Notes under the pieces: generated by a model | The model's database searches: none | What the model was told of the DNA's origin: nothing | What the model saw: the letters and a program-made list of their open reading frames with translations, nothing else | Shown: one piece after another, positions 32,525-45,251 of the stretch | Numbering within the stretch: position 1 is the stretch's first letter | Layout of the letters: each line of letters opens with the position of its first letter | Made by a program: the position numbers and the translations under genes | DNA from: Isoetes taiwanensis | Lineage: Eukaryota; Streptophyta; Lycopodiopsida; Isoetales; Isoetaceae | Direction of reading: 5' to 3' | Length of the DNA: 64,000 nucleotides | Assembly (NCBI GenBank): GCA_021234155.1 | Contig: JAJEKV010000027.1 | Coordinates: 15,286,891 to 15,350,890 of the forward strand

Positions 32525-35500
32525 TTTTTTTTATTTTTTTTTGAAGAACGGGTCATCAATATATTAAAAAGAATAGTAATGTTAAGCAAAGCAAGTGAGG
32601 AGGAAGTTAGAGAATCAGCCTCTTAAAGAGAGTCAGCCGCCGATACTGATGACTCCACAACAAACCCTTAATGTAAAACTCCCCTGCAGAATCCTTCTAT
32701 CAGCCGTATTAAACCACCATCACCATCTACAATACTCAAGAAGTCCCGCAATGGCAAACCTTTCTTTCGCTTCTACTACTCCTGGAAATACCGAAAAGTT
32801 TTGAAATAGCTTTGTACCCGAAGCTCTAGAGGAATTAGAGAGGCTAAAGCCGTCAATCCCCCAAAGATCCAATAACCGCCGCGCCGCCTCCAAATCTCAA
32901 CCACACCAACCAAGCAATTTGACAGATGAAGGCTTGTCGCCGCTAAGAGCGCCAAGCTAATCAGATTACACATGAATCGGCCGGGTTAGTCATCTCATCT
33001 GAACAGAGCTCCCAACCCAACCTGCAGTGAGTATGTCCGCACAATGCCCACGCCTCAGCCTTAAGGCCACAACAGGCGTAGAGGGCTCACACCCTTAAAC
33101 CCACTGGCCATGGGCATTACAACCCCCCATGTGAGAGCTGTTTGGCTACCATGAATTCCCTCACTCCCCACTCTCAGTCCCTTGGACCTCCCCACGCCAG
33201 ACCACTGCATTGATCTGTAATCAATATTGCAAACATCTTTGATGTAAAATTCTAATGTCTCCTGTAATCCATTTCTCCATGTCTTTTTCTCAAGATCCAC
33301 CATGATCTCTATAGGGGTACCACTTGTAAGTAGTGCCGCCACGCAGTATGCAATATGCATGCAGGCTCTAATTCTTGGCACCTCCTTATGCCACTTCGTC
33401 CTTCTTTAAACCCTAACTTTAGGTTTAATGGTCCTATGACCTCAATCCCAATAATATATGTATGTAACATATTATGACTTAGGGCCTAACCTATGCTCCC
33501 AACATCTTCAGACGTATGACCTTCGCAAGAAGTGTAAGGCTTCTAATAGATCTACAAAGGCTTTGGTTCGTTGGTGATTTGGAAGCAGATGCCATCCTCG
33601 GCTCCTCCGAGGTTTGGAACACCTCCCTCGGGGCCTCTGGGTTAAGAGATAAAATCTGCCTACATGATCATTTTGGGTTTCAAATTGCGCCCCTGCATGT
33701 TATACATGAGGTTTCTAAGTTACCTCAACTCCTTATTAGCATCTTCCTATTATTGAGTAAAAGTTTCTTCTGCTCTCTCAAAAAAAAAAAAAAAAAAAAC
33801 TCAACATCATGGGACTAAATCAACATGCATGGGTTTCAGTGGGGCAAATCTAGTGGTAGTGTTGTTGGATCAAAGAGCATCAGCAGGTCTCAAATAAACT
33901 TTCTTGCAATACGTCCACTATAATCTGTAAAATGCTTCTTTGAGGACCCCCTTTATATTTGTAGATCCGCTACCATTGCCATGGATAGTAAGAGGAATCC
34001 TTAACATGCTTGATTTTAAGTCTTTTGGACTTCAAAGATGTATAACTATGTCATTGATAAGAGGCTGTCTCATCGAGAGTTGGGTAAAATAAAGGTATTG
34101 CTTTAGCCCAGCATCTAGTAAAATAATAGGTAAACTGCAAGAATGTATTCATGTTGGGGAGCAGAAGTGGAAATTGAAGTAGGTCCAATGTAACTCCAAG
34201 CCCCGACTTCAAACAGTCCGGGGAAACATCATAATATTAATGCAGTAGCTGCACGTTCTTGCCAAAGGTTTAATCGAGACAGAAGTTTTAGCTATGTTAA
34301 ATATTTAAAAGTGATTAGGCCAATAATAACTTGACCTCTTTTAGATTTTTTTGCTAAAGGGCATTTTGCATAAAAAAATTTATGGCATTCCTTAACTATC
34401 GTAATCCTTAGCTTCAATGCCATCCAAACATCTCAAAAGAACTCTAGTCTTTGATTTCTTTGTAAGGAGATTTCCTAATTTGTCGATCTTTCTTTCTTTG
34501 ACATTCAATGTATCAACCTGGGCGGCAAAAATTTGATAGATTGGTTCAATATTTAGCTTGCATAAAAGTGAGATTAGTTAGAGTGGGTTTTTGGTCCGAG
34601 CTGCAGTGTGCTCTGCTTTTGCGATTAAAATGCATTTAGCAAATAAAACAAAGATTCTTTTGGAACTATTTGAATAGTGGTGCATGGACTACAATTATTA
34701 TAGTCTTGGTGTTGCAAAGATCTTTTTGCAATCCTTGGCCTGGTCAAAGCTTTACCATACAATGTTCAATAGAGATTTTTGTTTTTATAAAACAGACTAG
34801 ACTTTTGAAAGCGTGCCATGTCTTTCTTAAGGAGAAAAATGAGAGCAAATGTAAATGATAAGCTCTTCGCTAATCTTTAGACATCTTTCTCTGGCCTCGT
34901 ATTCATTTTTTACGTAAGCAAAGGCCATAATGTTGGTCTTCAGCAGGGCGTTAAGCCAATGTTTTCTTTGTAACCGTGAATGCGTAATTTCCAAAATGAG
35001 CCAGAAGGATGAGGTGCTTTCAGTTAACAGACTGGGCAATATAGATTCCAAATCTATAAAGTTGCCCGCATTCATCTAGCCTAAATGAGAGCAATTAAGC
35101 TGGTTTCTCTTGCTTAGTAAACTTGCTTACTCTAGTAAATAGAAATAGGACTAATAATGGTGAGAAATTGAAATATACTCCCAAAAACTTGTCATTCCCA
35201 AGTAACTTTTTTAACCCTCTTCAACATTCTTGGTGGTGCTGTCAATCTCTTTCAATGTAATCATTTTAGCTTCAGCCATTTTGGTCCTGAGCAGTTGAGA
35301 TGTCAGCAAGTGTCCGCTTTTAAAAAGAATTTTCCCTTTTAGCTATGAAAGAAAGATGCATTCTCTTTGATTCAAATTAACTCCAGCTCCTCCAAGATGA
35401 AAATACAAAGCTGGTCAATGAATTCAAATTGTGGAACTATATGAGTGGCGAGTGGTAATTGCGCCATATAGCGGTCATCATGCCGCGCCAGTTATGCATA

Positions 35501-35528
35501 ACGCGAAGGTGGACTTAAACTTTATGAT
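32525..35528 (-). repeat. Composite array copy 2 (indel-rich)
   Basis: One full unit, delimited on the plus strand by a T-rich tract (about 32518-32542) and the next one near 35528. Order on the plus strand: LINE 3' end, gypsy LTR, A-tract (33780-33800), gypsy integrase, then RNase H/RT remnants. It is clearly homologous to copies 4 and 5 but differs by many one- to four-base indels, including within words otherwise conserved in all copies. Confidence 0.75.
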
Positions 35529-38426
35529 TTTTGAAGAATCCGGGTCATCAATATAGTTAAAAGCATATAATGTTACAAAGTGAGGAGGAGGAAGGAGTAG
35601 CCCAAAGGAGACAAATGATACCCTCGACACAACAAACTCACGTGAAAAACCCTCGCGAACTTCCCATCGCTGTACAAACCGACCATCACCATCTACACAT
35701 CAAGAAGTCCCCGCTTCAAATGGCAACCGTAGTTTCTGGTTTCAATACTCCTCGGGAACAATGTGAAAGCTTTGAAAATATTGTACCCGGAAGTCGCAGA
35801 GTGAATTAGAGAGGTTGCCAGCTCTAATCCCCCGGGAAGATCTGCAACCGCTTCAAATCAACCACACCAAATCAAGCCACGCGCGACGATGGTAGCTTGT
35901 CGCCGCAAGAGCCAAGCGAACGGATATTAGCGAAGCAAAGAATCGCCGGCGTTAGTCAATCTTCGACTCAAAACCAGAAGCCCTCAACCCTATCCCAAAA
36001 GTGTACCAAGTGAGGGGCAGTTTTAAAACCGTGCATAATGCCTCCATCACCATGAAGGCCACAACAGGGCAGAGGTGCCTCAGGCACCCGCCTTAAAACC
36101 ACTCTGGGCGCATGCATGCAAATCCTCCTGATGAGGCCAAGTCATGGCTGGCCAGTGAATTCCCTCGATTCCTCACCTCGAGTCCCTTGACTCCCCACGC
36201 CAGACTTGCATGGGATTCCCCCGAATCAATATTGCAAAACATCTTGTTGTTCTCAATGTTCCTGTAATCCATTCTCCAAGTGGCCTTTTTCCCTTAAGAT
36301 CCATGATCTCTTATATAGGGTACTCACTCTTGTGGCATGCCGCCACGTGTATGCATGCATGCATATCGACTCTTGGCACCTCCTTATGCCACTTGTCCCT
36401 TAAACCTCTAATCCTTAGGTTTAATGGTCCTATGACCTGGGGACCAATATATGTATGTAACATATTATGACTTAGGGCCTAACCTATGTTCGTAACATCT
36501 TCCTTTGACAGATGACCTCGCCTTCAAGAAGTGGGCATTTAATATCTGAGGGCTTTTGTTGGTTGGGTGATTTGGAAGCGCAGATGCCATCTGGTCTTCC
36601 GAGGTTTGAACACTCCTCCTGGGGGCCTCTACTAAGAGATAAAATCTCGTCTACATGATCATTTTTGGGCTTCAAAATTGCGTCCAGATGTTAAGGATGA
36701 GGTTTCGGGTTACCTCAACCTCCCTTATTAGCATCTTCCTATTAATATAAAGTTTCTTCGTTCCTCAAAAAAAAAAAAAAAACTTCAATATCATAGACTA
36801 AATCAAATGGCGTATGGTTTGTGGCAAATCTAGTGGTAGTGTTGTTGGATCAAAGAGCATCATATAGTCTCAAATGCCAAACTTTCTTGCACATGTCCAC
36901 TATAATCTGTAAAATGTGCTTGAGGACTTTGTTTGTAGATTCAGCTTGGCCATTGCCTTAAGGATAGTAAGAGGAATCCTTAACATGCTTGATTTTAAGT
37001 CTTTTGACCAGCATGTCAACTATGTCATTGATAAGAGTGTTGTCTCTATCAGTGAGAGTTGTTAAAGGTATTGCTTTAGCCCATCTAGTAAAATAATATG
37101 TAACTACAAGAATGTATTCATGTTGGGGAGCAGAAAGTGGAATTATAGGTCCAATGTAATCAAGCCCTCAGACTTCAAATGGTCCAGGGGAAATACTGAC
37201 ATTAATGGTGCAGAGCGTAATGTTCTTTTGCCAAAGGTTTGGCATCGATGACAGGTTTTAGCTATAAGAAAGCAATATTTAAAAGGATTAGGCCAATAAT
37301 AACTTGACCTTAGATTTTTTTTGGCAGTGGCATTTGCATAAAAAATTTATGGCATTCCTTAACTATCAACTTAGCTTCAATTTCATCCAAACATCTCAAA
37401 AGAACTCTAGTCTTATCTTTCTTGCATGACATTTCCAATTTGCCGCATCTTTTCTTCTTGACTAATGGTCAACTCAAGTGGCAAAATTTATGATAGATTG
37501 GTTCCAATATTTAGCTTGCATAAAAGAGATTAGTTATGCTAGTTTTTGGTCCAGAGCTGGTGCAGGCTCGTTTTTATGATTAAAAAATGCATTTAGCAAA
37601 TAAAAACAAAGATCTTTGACCATTTGAATAGTATGGACTACAATTATTATAGTCTTGAAGTTTGCAAGATCTTTGCAACTTGGCCTTGGTCAAAGCTTTA
37701 CCATACAATAACAACAGGATTTTGTTTTTTCATAAAAACAGAGACTAGACTCTTGAGCAGGCCATGTCTTTCTATGAGAAAAATGAGAGCAACAACATGT
37801 TTTCAATCTTAGGATATCTTTTCTCTGTCTCAGACCATTTTTTTGCTGGCAAAGGCCATAATGTGTTGGTCTTGTAGAAGTGCTAAGCCAATGGCTTTCT
37901 TTGTAACTGTAATGCAGACTTCAAATGGTTGTGAAGGATGAGGTGCTTTGAAGTTAACAGACTGGCACATAGATCAAATCTATAAAAGTTGCCTGGCATT
38001 CATCAGTTCAAATGAGAGCAATAAGCTTGCTTTCTTGCTTAGTAAACTTGCTTACTCTAGTAAATTAGAAATAGGACTAATAATGGTGAGAGAAATTTGG
38101 AATATACATTCTCAAAAAACTTGTCATTCCGAAGTAACTTTTTTAACTCTTTCAACATTCTTGGTGGTGTCAATCTCTTCAATGTAATCATTTTAGCTTC
38201 AGCTACTTTGGTCCGAGCAGTTGAGATGTCATGTCCAAGCAAAAGCAATTTTCCTTTGAAGGCGAGAAAGATGCATTCTCTTTGGATTCAAATTAACTCC
38301 AAATTCTCTGCATGAAATACAAAGCTTGGTCAATGAATTCAAATTGTGGCAACTATATGAGTATATAATACATATATGGTCATCATGCATGCGCAAGAGC
38401 ATAACGTTACAGGTAGGACTTAAACT

Positions 38427-38431
<5 letters not shown>
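35529..38431 (-). repeat. Composite array copy 3
   Basis: Starts indel-rich at its LINE part and becomes nearly identical to copies 4 and 5 from about 36200 onward. The change in apparent quality inside a single unit is notable. An A-tract is at 36767-36782; RT remnant frames (LLLGHDISTARTKV...) lie at 38057-38248 on the minus strand. Confidence 0.85.
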
Positions 38432-38460
<29 letters not shown>

Positions 38461-41335
38461 CAATCAATATATTAAAAAGAATAGTAATGTTACAAAGCAA
38501 GTGAGGAGGAAGGAGAACTGCCCCAAAGAGACAGCGATACCTCGACACTCCACAACAAACTCACAGAAAACCTGCAACTCTACTGCTGTACAAACCGACC
38601 ATCACCATCTACAATACCCAAGAAGTCCCGCCAAATGGCAAACTTTCGTTCTACTACTCCCTGGAACACCAGAAAGCTTTGAAATAGCTTGTACCTGAGT
38701 CGAGGAATTAGAGAGGCTACAGTGTCGTCAATCCCCCGAAAGATCCACAACCGCCGCTTCCAAATCAACCACACCAACCAAGCCACGACGATGCAAGGCT
38801 TGCTTTGCCGCAAGAGCGCCAAGCACCGGATACACATGAAGCAAAGAATCGCCGGGCTAGTCAATCTCACCTGAAACAGAGCCCTAACCCTATCCCAGCA
38901 GCTTTGCAAGTGAGGGCATAAAACCGCATAATGCTCCACGGTCTCAATGATGAAGGCCACAACAAGGGCGAGGGGCTCACACCCTTAAACCGACTCACAA
39001 GGGCATTTACAACCCCATGTGAGAGGCCAAGTTTGGCTACCATGAATTCCCCTGGATTCCCCACTCCTCGAGTCCCTTGGACTCCCGCCAGAACTTGCAT
39101 TGATTCCCTGAATCAATATTGCAACATCTTGTTGTTCCCTAATGTTCCCAGAACGATTCTCCATGGCCTTTTTCCCTTAAGATCCATGATCTCTTATATA
39201 GGGTACTCACTCTTGTGGCATGCTGCCACGTGTATGCATGCATGCATATCGACTCTTGGCACCTCCTTATGCCACTTGTCCCTTAAACCTCTAATCCTTA
39301 GGTTTAATGGTCCTATGACCTAGGGACCAATATATGTATGTAACATATTATGACTTAGGGCCTAACCTATGTTCGTAACATCTTCCTTGACAGATGACCT
39401 CGCTTCAAGAAGTGGGCATTTAATATCTGAGGGGCTTTGGTTGGTTGGGTGATTTGGAAGCCTTGGATGCCATCTGGTCTTCCGAGGTTTGAACACTCCT
39501 CCTGGGGGCCTCTACTAAGAGATAAAATCTCGTCTACATGATCATTTTTGGGCTTCAAAATTGCGTCCGGATGTTAAGGATGAGGTTTCGGGTTACCTCA
39601 ACCTCCCTTATTAGCATCTTCCTATTAATATAAAGTTTCTTCGTTCCTCAAAAAAAAAAAAAAAAAAAAACTTCAATATCATAGACTAAATCAAATGGCG
39701 TATGGTTTGTGGCAAATCTAGTGGTAGTGTTGTTGGATCAAAGAGCATCATATAGTCTCAAATGCCAAACTTTCTTGCACATGTCCACTATAATCTGTAA
39801 AATGTGCTTGAGGACTTTGTTTGTAGATTCAGCTTGGCCATTGCCTTAAGGATAGTAAGAGGAATCCTTAACATGCTTGATTTTAAGTCTTTTGACCAGC
39901 ATGTCAACTATGTCATTGATAAGAGTGTTGTCTCTATCAGTGAGAGTTGTTAAAGGTATTGCTTTAGCCCATCTAGTAAAATAATATGTAACTACAAGAA
40001 TGTATTCATGTTGGGGAGCAGAAAGTGGAATTATAGGTCCAATGTAATCAAGCCCTCAGACTTCAAATGGTCCAGGGGAAATACTGACATTAATGGTGCA
40101 GAGCGTAATGTTCTTTTGCCAAAGGTTTGGCATCGATGACAGGTTTTAGCTATAAGAAAGCAATATTTAAAAGGATTAGGCCAATAATAACTTGACCTTA
40201 GATTTTTTTTGGCAGTGGCATTTGCATAAAAAATGTCCACCACAACCTTTATGGCATTCCTTAACTATCAACTTAGCTTCAATTTCATCCAAACATCTCA
40301 AAAGAACTCTAGTCTTATCTTTCTTGCAGGACATTTCCAATTTGCCGCATCTTTTCTTCTTGACTAATGGTCAACTCAAGTGGCAAAATTTATGATAGAT
40401 TGGTTCCAATATTTAGCTTGCATAAAAGAGATTAGTTATGCTAGTTTTTGGTCCAGAGCTGGTGCAGGCTCGTTTTTATGATTAAAAAATGCATTTAGCA
40501 AATAAAAACAAAGATCTTTGACCATTTGAATAGTATGGACTACAATTATTATAGTCTTGAAGTTTGCAAGATCTTTGCAACTTGGCCTTGGTCAAAGCTT
40601 TACCATACAATAACAACAGGATTTTGTTTTTTCATAAAAACAGAGACTAGACTCTTGAGCAGGCCATGTCTTTCTATGAGAAAAATGAGAGCAACAACAT
40701 GTTTTCAATCTTAGGATATCTTTTCTCCTGCCTCGCACCATTTTTTTCTTTGGCAAAGGCCATAATGTGTTGGTCTTGTAGAAGTGCTAAGCCAATGGCT
40801 TTCTTTGTAACTGTAATGCAGACTTCAAATGGTTGTGAAGGATGAGGTGCTTTGAAGTTAACAGACTGGCACATAGATCAAATCTATAAAAGTTGCCTGG
40901 CATTCATCAGTTCAAATGAGAGCAATAAGCTTGCTTTCTTGCTTAGTAAACTTGCTTACTCTAGTAAATTAGAAATAGGACTAATAATGGTGAGAGAAAT
41001 TTGGAATATACATTCTCAAAAAACTTGTCATTCCGAAGTAACTTTTTTAACTCTTTCAACATTCTTGGTGGTGTCAATCTCTTCAATGTAATCATTTTAG
41101 CTTCAGCTACTTTGGTCCGAGCAGTTGAGATGTCATGTCCAAGCAAAAGCAATTTTCCTTTGAAGGCGAGAAAGATGCATTCTCTTTGGATTCAAATTAA
41201 CTCCAAATTCTCTGCATGAAATACAAAGCTTGGTCAATGAATTCAAATTGTGGCAACTATATGAGTATATAATACATATATGGTCATCATGCATGCGCAA
41301 GAGCATAACGTTACAGGTAGGACTTAAACTTATGA
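38432..41335 (-). repeat. Composite array copy 4
   Basis: The unit begins with T29 (38432-38460), the poly(A) tail of a minus-strand LINE fragment. The LINE 3' fragment (zf-RVT region) follows to about 39010, then the LTR-like block, an A-tract (39651-39670), integrase remnants, and RNase H/RT remnants to 41335. Period to the next copy is about 2.9 kb. Confidence 0.9.
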
Positions 41336-41361
41336 TTTTTTTTATTTTTTTTTATTTTTTT

Positions 41362-41924
41362 GAAGAACGGTGTCATCAATATATTAAAAGAATAGTAATG
41401 TTACAAAGCAAGTGAGGAGGAAGGAGAACTGCCCCAAAGAGACAGCGATACCTCGACACTCCACAACAAACTCACAGAAAACCTGCAACTCTACTGCTGT
41501 ACAAACCGACCATCACCATCTACAATACCCAAGAAGTCCCGCCAAATGGCAAACTTTCGTTCTACTACTCCCTGGAACACCAGAAAGCTTTGAAATAGCT
41601 TGTACCTGAGTCGAGGAATTAGAGAGGCTACAGGCTGCTGAATCCCCTGAAAGATCCACAACCGCCGCCGCTTCCAAATCAACCACACCAACCAAGCCAC
41701 GCACAGATGCAAGGCTTGCTGCCGCAAGAGCGGCCAAGCACCGGGATACACATGAAGCGAAGAATGGCGGCTAGTCAATCTCACCAAAAAGAGCCCCTAA
41801 CCCAATCCCAGGCAGCCTGCAAGTGAGGGCATAAAACCAGACAATGCTCCACAGTCTCACGATGAAGGCCACAACAAGGGCAGAGAGGGCTCACACCCGG
41901 CCTAAACCGACTCACAAGGGCATT
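41362..41924 (-). pseudogene. LINE 3' fragment (zf-RVT region) in the array unit
   Basis: Minus-strand sequence homologous to the C-terminus of the long LINE at 44322-44800: VAWLVWLIWKRRRLWIF, FQGVVERKFAIWRDFLGIV. The match ends abruptly at CTCACAAGGGCATT, where the gypsy LTR begins. The same junction is present in copies 4 and 5. The C-terminal zinc-binding region of L1-type plant LINEs is the source domain. Too short to be active. Confidence 0.8.
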
Positions 41925-42298
41925 TACAACCCCATGTGAGAGGCCAAGTTTGGCTACCATGAATTCCCTGGATTCCCCACTCCTCGAGTCCCTTGGACTC
42001 CCCACGCCAGACTTGCATTGATTCCCTGAATCAATATTGCAACATCTTGTTGTTCCCTAATGTTCCCAGAACGATTCTCCATGGCCTTTTTCCCTTAAGA
42101 TCCATGATCTCTTATATAGGGTACTCACTCTTGTGGCATGCCGCCACGTGTATGCATGCATGCATATCGACTCTTGGCACCTCCTTATGCCACTTGTCCC
42201 TTAAACCTCTAATCCTTAGGTTTAATGGTCCTATGACCTAGGGACCAATATATGTATGTAACATATTATGACTTAGGGCCTAACCTATGTTCGTAACA
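41925..42298 (-). mobile_element. Ty3/gypsy LTR-like block in the array unit
   Basis: On the minus strand it starts TGTTACGAACATAGG and ends GGGGTTGTA. Copy 1 preserves the fuller end TTTGTAACA, giving TGTTAC...GTAACA inverted ends. A TATA-box word (CTATATAAGAGATC, plus-strand 42110-42120) lies inside. In copies 4 and 5 the last three bases are replaced by the LINE junction. The length (~374 bp) fits a compact LTR. Confidence 0.6.
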
Positions 42299-42757
42299 TC
42301 TTCCTTGACAGATGACCTCGCTTCAAGAAGTGGGCATTTAATATCTACAGGGCTTTGGTTCGTTGGGTGATTTGGAAGCGCAGATGCCATCTGGTCTTCC
42401 GAGGTTTGAACACTCCTCCTGGGGGCCTCTACTAAGAGATAAAATCTCGTCTACATGATCATTTTTGGGCTTCAAAATTGCGTCCGGATGTTAAGGATGA
42501 GGTTTCGGGTTACCTCAACCTCCCTTATTAGCATCTTCCTATTAATATAAAGTTTCTTCGTTCCTCAAAAAAAAAAAAAAAACTTCAATATCATAGACTA
42601 AATCAAATGGCGTATGGTTTGTGGCAAATCTAGTGGTAGTGTTGTTGGATCAAAGAGCATCATATAGTCTCAAATGCCAAACTTTCTTGCACATGTCCAC
42701 TATAATCTGTAAAATGTGCTTGAGGACTTTGTTTGTAGATTCAGCTTGGCCATTGCC

Positions 42758-43257
42758 TTAAGGATAGTAAGAGGAATCCTTAACATGCTTGATTTTAAGT
42801 CTTTTGACCAGCATGTCAACTATGTCATTGATAAGAGTGTTGTCTCTATCAGTGAGAGTTGTTAAAGGTATTGCTTTAGCCCATCTAGTAAAATAATATG
42901 TAACTACAAGAATGTATTCATGTTGGGGAGCAGAAAGTGGAATTATAGGTCCAATGTAATCAAGCCCTCGGACTTCAAATGGTCCGGGGAAATCACCGAC
43001 ATTAATGGTGCGAGGCGTAATGTTCTTTTGCCAAAGGTTTGGCATCGATGACGTGTTTTAGCTATAAGAAAGCAATATTTAAAAGGATTAGGCCAATAAT
43101 AACTTGACCTTAGATTTTTTTTTTTTTTTTTGTTGGCATTTGCATAAAAATGTCCACCACAACCTTTATGGCATTCCTTAACTATCAACTTAGCTTCAAT
43201 TTCATCCAAACATCTCAAAAGAACTCTAGTCTTATCTTTCTTGCAGGACATTTCCAA
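42758..43257 (-). pseudogene. Ty3/gypsy integrase fragment (array copy 5)
   Basis: Minus-strand frames give YYWPNPFKYCFLIAKTRHRCQ (zinc-binding HHCC region) and, in the next frame, PGPFEVRGLDYIGPI, then YFTRWAKAIPLTTLTD (integrase core with the first Asp), then IKHVKDSSYYP (region before the catalytic Glu). The frame shift between the two is common to copies 4 and 5. It is a relic, and is distinct in sequence from the integrase of the young element at 48284-49194. Confidence 0.75.
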
Positions 43258-43877
43258 TTTGCCGCATCTTTTCTTCTTGACTAATGGTCAACTCAAGTGG
43301 CAAAATTTATGATAGATTGGTTCCAATATTTAGCTTGCATAAAAGAGATTAGTTATGCTAGTTTTTGGTCCAGTCCAGGTGTGCGTGCTCGTTTTTATGA
43401 TTAAAAAATGCATTTAGCAAATAAAAACAAAGATCTTTGACCATTTGAATAGTATGGACTACAATTATTATAGTCTTGAAGTTTGCAAGATCTTTGCAAC
43501 TTGGCCTTGGTCAAAGCTTTACCATACAATAACAACAGGATTTTGTTTTTTCATAAAAACAGAGACTAGACTCTTGAGCAGGCCATGTCTTTCTATGAGA
43601 AAAATGAGAGCAACAACATGTTTTCAATCTTAGGATATCTTTTCTCTGTCTCAGACCATTTTTTTGCTGGCAAAGTCCATAATGTGTTGGTCTTGTAGAA
43701 GTGCTAAGCCAATGGCTTTCTTTGTAACTGTAATGCAGACTTCAAATGGTTGTGAAGGATGAGGTGCTTTGAAGTTAACAGACTGGCACATAGATCAAAT
43801 CTATAAAAGTTGCCTGGCATTCATCAGTTCAAATGAGAGCAATAAGCTTGCTTTCTTGCTTAGTAAACTTGCTTACT

Positions 43878-44140
43878 CTAGTAAATTAGAAATAGGACTA
43901 ATAATGGTGAGAGAAATTTGGAATATACATTCTCAAAAAACTTGTCATTCCGAAGTAACTTTTTTAACTCTTTCAACATTCTTGGTGGTGTCAATCTCTT
44001 CAATGTAATCATTTTAGCTTCAGCTACTTTGGTCCGAGCAGTTGAGATGTCATGTCCAAGCAAAAGCAATTTTCCTTTGAAGGCGAGAAAGATGCATTCT
44101 CTTTGGATTCAAATTAACTCCAAATTCTCTGCATGAAATA
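43878..44140 (-). pseudogene. Ty3/gypsy reverse transcriptase C-terminal fragment (array copy 5)
   Basis: Minus-strand LLLGHDISTARTKVAEAKM followed by LKRLTPPRMLKELKKLL matches the RT thumb (FLGHxIS ... P.NxKELxxFLG). The RT palm with the YxDD box is absent, because the unit joins a LINE tail just upstream. Identical frames recur at 40961-41152 and 38057-38248. Confidence 0.75.
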
Positions 44141-44246
44141 CAAAGCTTGGTCAATGAATTCAAATTGTGGCAACTATATGAGTATATAATACATATATGG
44201 TCATCATGCATGCGCAAGAGCATAACGTTACAGGTAGGACTTAACT

Positions 44247-44251
<5 letters not shown>

Positions 44252-44282
<31 letters not shown>
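44252..44282 (-). other. Poly(A) tail of the LINE (T31 on the plus strand)
   Basis: A run of 31 T at the low-coordinate end of the minus-strand LINE, adjoining GAAGAACGGTGTCATC. Equivalent tracts stand at 38432 and 41336 in the array. Confidence 0.85.
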
Positions 44283-44283
<1 letters not shown>

Positions 44284-44321
44284 AAGAACGGTGTCATCAA
44301 TATATTAAAAGAATGGTAATG

Positions 44322-45246
44322 TTACAAAGCAAGTGAGGAGGAAGGAGAACTGCCCCAAAGAGACAGCGATACCTCGACACTCCACAACAAACTCACGAAA
44401 AAACCTCGCAACTCTCTTTGTACAAACCGACCATCACCATCTACAATACCCAAGAAGTCCCGCCAAATGGCAAACTTTCGTTCTACTACTCCCTGGAACA
44501 CCAGAAAGCTTTGAAATAGCTTGTACCTGAGTCGAGGAATTAGAGAGGCTACAGGCTGCTGAATCCCCTGAAAGATCCACAACCGCCGCCGCTTCCAAAT
44601 CAACCACACCAACCAAGCCACGCACAGATGCAAGGCTTGCTGCCGCAAGAGCGGCCAAGCACCGGGATACACATGAAGCAGCAACTGCTGGCTAGTCAAT
44701 CTCACCTGAAACAGAGCCAGACAATGCTCCACAGTCTCACGATGAAGGCCACAACAAGGGCAGAGAGGGCTCACACCCGGCCTAAACCGACTCACAAGGG
44801 CATTCACCCTGATACAGCGGTGCACCACCTGCCACAGAAGCACCCTAACCTTCGGTGGGGAAAGTGAGCTCCATGTCCACGTCCAAACCGAGCGCCATCG
44901 AGAACCCGGAAGATGCAGAGACCACTTGCCTGAAGGGGGCAGTGTGTCATGAATAGCCAGCACCCGGTAAGAAGACCGCACAAAGCAAGAAGACACAACA
45001 TCCGGATGAACCTTCCAAACCTGCACCACCACATCATCCTGAGGGACTATAGGTATGTGTAACGGAATACTCCCCGCCACGTGCTCCCAGATAGCCCGGT
45101 CACTGCCCCTCACGCGAAAGCGAGCTCGAAAGAACTCCCACGAAGCTAGCTGACCACCCCAATACCAATCCTCCAAGGTGAGCACAGCAGCTCGCCTCCA
45201 ACGGGCCTGCGTCCGAGCATGCACAGTGGCAGCCAAGGGCAAGTGC
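44322..45246 (-). pseudogene. LINE C-terminal segment with zf-RVT domain
   Basis: About 306 codons reading on the minus strand from PLAATVHARTQARWRRA. The plant zf-RVT pattern is visible: WSLSPPKVRVLLWQVVHRCI, CPCCGLHRETVEHCL (CxxC ... H ... C), and VAWLVWLIWKRRR. This domain follows RT in plant L1 elements and is thought to bind nucleic acid. A short deletion after HCL removes about 20 residues relative to the array fragments (CPHLQAAWDWVR). Its N-terminal end abuts the gypsy target-site duplication. Confidence 0.8.
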
Positions 45247-45251
45247 GCAGG
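45247..45251. repeat. Target-site duplication GCAGG (left)
   Basis: GCAGG directly before the left LTR (TGTTGCC...). The same five bases directly follow the right LTR at 55390-55394. Confidence 0.9.

Larger units (their letters stand above)
41336..44251 (-). repeat. Composite array copy 5
   Basis: The same order as copy 4 and the clearest copy. LINE fragment 41336-41924, LTR-like block 41925-42298, A-tract 42567-42582, integrase 42758-43257, RT remnant 43878-44140. It ends at the T31 tract that marks the 3' end of the long LINE. Confidence 0.9.
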
